Positions 59,612 to 64,000 of a stretch of DNA of 64,000 bases are shown piece after piece. The notes beneath the pieces were generated by a model. It had not been told where the DNA came from and made no database searches. It saw nothing but the letters and a program-made list of their open reading frames with translations. The stretch is from Salvelinus alpinus (lineage: Eukaryota; Chordata; Actinopteri; Salmoniformes; Salmonidae). The stretch's first letter is position 1. Each line of letters begins with the position of its first letter. The DNA lies in NCBI RefSeq assembly GCF_045679555.1, contig NC_092122.1:11327543-11391542 (forward strand). Direction: 5' to 3'. Position numbers and translations under genes: made by a program.

Positions 59612-59989
59612 TATATTAGCATTTTCACAGTTCATGTTCAAATCATCCTAAAGTATAAAACAATTATTGTGTAACTCAATGATGTTACTTCCAGATGATT
59701 TGGATATGAAGCGCTAACATTCTAATATAGGTACCATTGACTTGCATTGGATTTATTTTACAAATGCTAAAAAGTTAGCATTTGAAACAGTGGCCAAGTA
59801 AGCAAAACCAAAGCACGGGTAGCTGTCATACAGTACCTTGTCCATAGACTGCTTACAGGGTAAGGAAGCCACTATGTCGAATTGTAATTTGGGTGAACTA
59901 TCCCTTTAACATCAGCCAATAGCAGAAACAGCACCATCAACAAATTCACTGAGAATACATTACACAGGATGAAGAAACAATACAGACAG

Positions 59990-61889
59990 CCAGGCCACTA
60001 CACCTCCTCCAGCGTCACGCTTCCTCTTCACCAAGCTCGCTCGCGTGACCCCTACATTCCCTTTGTAATAGAATCTTTCAAACTATTATTTTGAAGCTGC
60101 GGTCTGTGGATGGAGGAGTGTGTCTATGTGTCCGTCTCCTCATCCCTGGCAGCAGTGGCAGTGTGGATGGTGGTGAGGGGGCTGTTTAGCCTGTGTTATG
60201 TATAAGGGCAGACATCGATTGGTGGTCATTTATAAATGATGGTGCATAATGTAATACATTCCCCTTGGTTGGGACTTTATCTGCGGCTCAATAAAACATG
60301 AGGTCTCCGAGGGACATGAAATATTCAGAGCACACAGAAAGGATATAAAAGCCACCTCTCTCCCCACCGACAGTGGTACTGTTATACAGATAGGCTTCAG
60401 GGCGATGGCCTGGGAGGGACAGGGGAAAAGGCCGTCTGTTTTAATCAACTCCGTTACAGGCCTGGTTGCTTATTGAAACATGGCGTCTGTGTGTGTACAT
60501 GCTTCTTCATAGATGCTCTGTTCTTGAGGAGAGTAGAACACAAAGCAAAGCACACGTACCCAACATGGGAGAATATAAAGCAGGCTGTACCTGTATAATT
60601 TGCATATTGACAGTCAGGTGTTTCAGCTACATAGTCTACCGAGGGAACCTTTTGTGTGTCTGTAGAATGGGTGATGCTACAAGCAGCAGTAAAGCAGTGA
60701 AACAGTAGATTGAGCTGGTGTATTTGTCTGTTCTCGTCTGTGACAGGCCCTAAATGTTTTTAGATCGTGCCAGTGGCGGAGGGCTCTGTCGGAGCATTAC
60801 CACCTGTCTCCAATTCTCTTTTGTCTCTCATATGAATGTAAAAACAAAGGGAGACATTCAGTGGGATGTTTTTACTGTTTTAACTGAGGACCCTGCTGGG
60901 AGAATGACTCCAGACATTTTCACGGCACTTCACACTCTATCTCAGAGTTTGATGGGTGTGTTTTAAGCTCACCCAGGTTCCTGTGTGTGTGTGCGGGCGG
61001 GCGTGTGGGTGTGCGGAGGTGTGGGCGGGGGGACGTGTGGACTTGTGGGACGTGTGAGTCTCTGTGTGTGCATGCATGTGTGTGTATGCACGCTGGCTCT
61101 CAGTGTGTGTGTGTGTGTGTTCCTGTGTGTGTTAAGATCTGCCAGTCATAGCTGGGCTCAGTCTCTAATAGGGGCACTGGTGAGGTCATCCAACATCTGC
61201 TGTCAAAACCAAATTGTCTTCAGTCAACAAAATTGGGGAACGAACTCCCCCCTTACACACACATTACACACGTATTACACTCACACACATTACACACACA
61301 CACACAACCTCCACACCCACCCTCCATAATCTCCCAACCTCCATCAGTGTTTTCTCTCTAGCTTTTCTCTCTCTCTCTCTAAGTGCATCTGTCACTTCAT
61401 TCCAGGTCTTCATCTATTTTTCATGGAGGTAAATTGCCTGGTTCCTGTGTACCGTGAACTCTGTCTGCGTAATCCACAGAGATGACCTCTAATAACACCC
61501 TGCGCCATTCACCATCATCACACGGCCCCTCCCTCTGCTCCTCACACTGGCTCTCGCTCTCTTTCTCACTTCTTCCCGCTCTCTCTCGCTCCTTACTTTC
61601 CTCTCTAACCTTTGTCTCTCTTGCTCCCTCCGCCTCGATCCCTGTTTCTCTGTGTGAGACCCATCTCTCCGTCTGTGGGGCTCTCATTCTCTCTTATCTT
61701 TCCTCCCCTTCCGTCCATGTCCGTCGGTAATTCTGTGATTAGGCCGTACTCCATGGACAGGTAAGAGGGTGAGAGTGTCATTAATTTAGACTTTTCAGAC
61801 CTGCTTTGGTATGAGGGAGACAATAAACACCTGCTTTGTTCTCCCTGGGCTGATGGCAGGCTCACAACATGTTAGGCTGGACAGAGGTA
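59990..61889. other. Non-coding DNA, no gene seen
   Basis: Single-copy-looking. There are imperfect GT/GC-rich stretches at 60980-61130 and CA-rich at 61255-61320. GGATATAAAAGCC near 60341 resembles a TATA box but no transcript start or exon can be linked to it. Confidence 0.5.
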
Positions 61890-62044
<155 letters not shown>

Positions 62045-62741
62045 TCATGCGCCTGTGACAGCTGTGTGACGACGGATCAACAGAGATGGCAGTTCTAGCC
62101 GAGTTCACTTCCTCTAATTAGCTTTTAATTGACAGCCGTTAAAGATGACAATCCTCATCCATGATTAACTGTTGCACAGAAACCAAACCACTCTCTCTCC
62201 CTCTATGACTTTGCCTCTCTCCATCTCTCTAACGCTCTCCAAACACACACACACACAAAGTCATAAATACACACACACCTCATTCAGCACTTAACCAGCT
62301 GTAATAGTTACATTCCCTTCTCCATCTCTCATTTACTAGGGGGAATTGCCTTGGAATTGGCAGCAAATGGGAGAATTGTCCCATAATGCATTTCTATAAA
62401 TGCCCGCAAATAGACGGAGAAATGAAAACATGACCTGCTGAAATTTCCCTCACGTTGGGTGAGGAAGCAAAGCCATGACCGTATCCAATCAGCAGCATAT
62501 TGGTTATTGGTACATCTCCGTATGTAACATGAGCACCTATATTGAAAAGGTATTTACAGGAAATGCAACCAGACATTAGTTGGCCATTTTCAAACATGAT
62601 GCGCCCGGTACAGCATTATTGTCTGCCCAATAGGCCTCAATAGTAAACAGTAGGTTAGAAAGACAGTTTTTCCAGTAACCTAATTGTGTGTCTACCTACA
62701 GTATCATACACTATCAGCCCTATGGTCCATTGTAGCAGGTC
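62045..62741. other. Non-coding DNA, possible conserved element
   Basis: No gene is seen. The stretch 62320-62640 is high-complexity, with octamer-like ATAATGCATTTC and AT-rich homeodomain-type motifs. It could be a conserved non-coding element, but this is not testable here. Confidence 0.4.
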
Positions 62742-63181
62742 CACTTTTAGATAATATGGTTCCAAAATGGTTCTTCGACTGTCCCCATAGGATAACCCTT
62801 TTTGGTTCCGGGTAGAACTATTCTGGGTTCCATGTAGAGCCCTCTGTGACAGGGTTCTACATGGGACCCAAATGGTTTCTACCTGGAACCAAGAAGGTTC
62901 TACCTAGAACCAAAAATAATTATTCGAAGGGTTCTCTTATGGGGACAGCTGAAGAAGCCTTTTAGGGAAAGGGGGAAAGGAAAGGGGATACCTACTGTAG
63001 TTAGGTACAACTGAATGCATTCAACCGAAATGTGTCTTCCACATTTAACCCAACCCCTCTGAATCAGAGAGGTGTGTGGGGAGGCTGCCTTAATCGACGT
63101 CATCGGCACCTGGGGAGCAGTTGTTGTTGGGGGTTAACTGCCTTGCTCAAAGGCCGTTCTAGCAGTTTTTTTCTAAGAGTG
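62742..63181. mobile_element. Foldback MITE with SINE insertion
   Basis: The left terminus CACTTTTAGATAA and the right TTTTTTTCTAAGAGTG are inverted. The body 62757-62955 is a long imperfect palindrome built from GGTTCTACCTGGAACC-like modules, with paired ends ACTGTCCCCATAGGATAACC and GGGTTCTCTTATGGGGACAG. A minus-strand SINE tail (about 62965-63155) is inserted before the right terminus. Confidence 0.8.
62965..63155 (-). mobile_element. HpaI-type SINE 3' part, minus strand
   Basis: On the minus strand: GGGTTGGGTTAAATGTGGAA, GACACATTTCGGTTGAATGC, and before them TTGAGCAAGGCAGTTAACCC. The tRNA-like head is missing, so the copy is 5' truncated. It retains the GATGACGTCGATTAAGGCAG segment absent from the copy at 41938-42167. 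Confidence 0.82.
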
Positions 63182-63370
63182 TATGGATTTCAGAGTGTGT
63201 GTGTGCAGTCTGAGGCCAGTGATTATTTGTCATCAGTTTTCTGATGACAACAACGAACATGTTTGGGGGGAGTTTTTAATAATGACAAGGCCTATTGTGT
63301 CAATCATTAAGATTAGGAAATTCACCAATCCTTGCAAGATTAGGAAATTAACAAATCCTCCCTAGCACAC

Positions 63371-63775
63371 TGTCACGTTCGTCATAACGATGAGACCAAG
63401 GCGCAGCGTGATTGGAATACATTCTTCTTTATTAAACGAAGAACACTTAAACAAACGAACAAAATAACAAAACGAACATGAAGCTATAAACAACTAGTGC
63501 TGACATGCAACTACACATAGACAATAACCCACCAAACCTAACTGGAAAATGGCAACCTAAATAGTATCCCCAATCAGAGACAACGATAAACAGCTGCCTC
63601 TGATTGGGAACCAATTCAGGCCACCATAGACCTACAATAACCTAGACTTACAAAAAACCCATAGATCTACAAAAAACCCTAGACAACACAAAACACGCAT
63701 ACCCACCCACATCACACCCTGACCTGACCAAAATAATACAGAAAACATATATAACTAAGGTCAGGGCGTGACACA
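63371..63775 (-). mobile_element. Solo LTR with CACAC target duplication
   Basis: 405 bp beginning TGTCACGTTC and ending GGGCGTGACA, with CACAC on both sides (63366-63370, 63776-63780). On the minus strand it has CGTTTAATAAAGAAGAATG, a polyadenylation-like signal. It shares ACGAACAAAATAACAAAACG-type sequence and end motifs with the LTRs at 54948 and 57542, so it is a related family. Recombination between LTRs would have removed the interior. Confidence 0.88.
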
Positions 63776-63780
63776 CACAC

Positions 63781-64000
63781 ACACAGATGTTCACACACAC
63801 ACGTGGACACACGGATGATCTCTGAAGTTCTAAATGATAGTTCCTGGTGATTGTGCAGACCGTGGCTGTAGTTCTTAGTGTTAGATATGTATCATCTGGG
63901 CCTGCCAAACTCAGAGTAGAGAGGAAGAATACTAATGACTGTGATTGCTATAAAGACCCACAGATCAAACCTAGCCCAGCTATCAACTCTATTCCCCTAT
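63781..64000. other. Right edge, no gene seen
   Basis: A short CA-rich run is followed by single-copy-looking sequence. Confidence 0.5.

Larger units (their letters stand above)
58837..59983. mobile_element. 1.1-kb foldback palindrome with two insertions in one arm
   Basis: The left outer arm GTATTATTTCTTCATCCC (58837) pairs with GGATGAAGAAACAATAC (ending 59983). Pairing continues through TGCTGTTTCTGCTATTAGG, TTAAAGGAATAGTT and TTTCCTTACCCTGTAGGCAG to near the centre at about 59650. TTAA occurs at 59034-59037 and 59906-59909 on either side of AGGGATAGTTCACCC-like sequence, a common fish TTAA-element end. The left arm holds an 89-bp insert flanked by GATGTT and a 440-bp Tc1 derivative. Confidence 0.8.

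Noticed and set aside
60330..60360. TATA box at GGATATAAAAGCC
   Set aside because: No downstream exon, initiator or supporting element can be recognised, so it remains a chance match.

Overview
The window looks like nuclear DNA of a salmonid fish (Salmo, Oncorhynchus, Salvelinus or a close relative). The evidence is tRNA-derived SINEs of the salmonid HpaI/SmaI type, many Tc1-like transposon relics of families typical of salmonids, a 5S-rRNA-derived SINE, Rex1/L2-type LINE tails and very long dinucleotide arrays. The genus cannot be decided from this sequence. I found no convincing host gene exon on either strand, so the window is best read as intergenic or intronic DNA dominated by mobile elements and satellites.

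Layout. 0.7-3.0 kb: a LINE tail split by a Tc1 relic that itself carries a SINE. 3-8 kb: mostly single-copy non-coding DNA. 8.0-8.7 kb: a second LINE tail. 9.7-13.7 kb: a 4-kb minisatellite of 47-49 bp units, flanked by a perfect 19-bp inverted repeat. 14.6-24.0 kb: one Tc1 element opened by three later insertions: a DDE_3-type (DD35E) transposon, a 4.3-kb DNA transposon with 35-bp perfect ends and an AATT target duplication, and another Tc1. 25.4-27.9 kb: 70-bp and 15-bp minisatellites, with the 15-bp array in both orientations. 28.4-30.8 kb: a second DD35E element containing a Tc1 and a 5S-derived SINE. 31-34 kb: long GT and GA arrays and a 68-bp minisatellite. 34.4-38.0 kb: a hAT-like element with an 8-bp target duplication and an inserted Tc1. 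38.2-39.1 kb: an 85-bp minisatellite. 41.9-44.2 kb: SINEs and a TTAA-flanked foldback element. 45.4-47.2 kb: a 57-bp minisatellite with a 285-bp higher-order period. 49.8-52.8 kb: a large non-coding inverted-repeat element with an inserted Tc1. 52.9-54.0 kb: a DIRS-like retrotransposon fragment. 54.3-58.8 kb: a Tc1 relic containing a very young LTR element without polymerase genes. 58.8-60.0 kb: a 1.1-kb foldback palindrome. 61.9-63.8 kb: GT/GTGC repeats, another foldback and a solo LTR.

The coding content is transposon-derived and nearly all broken by stops, frameshifts or deletions. The exceptions are the two overlapping reading frames of the LTR element (55.4-57.6 kb). Its LTRs differ at one noticed position in 492, so it is the most recent visible insertion. 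It encodes a 635-residue proline-rich protein built from 9-residue repeats and no recognisable reverse transcriptase. The two best candidates for something under-described are this element and the 4.3-kb element at 17.5-21.8 kb. Family names come from recognition by eye; no database search was possible.
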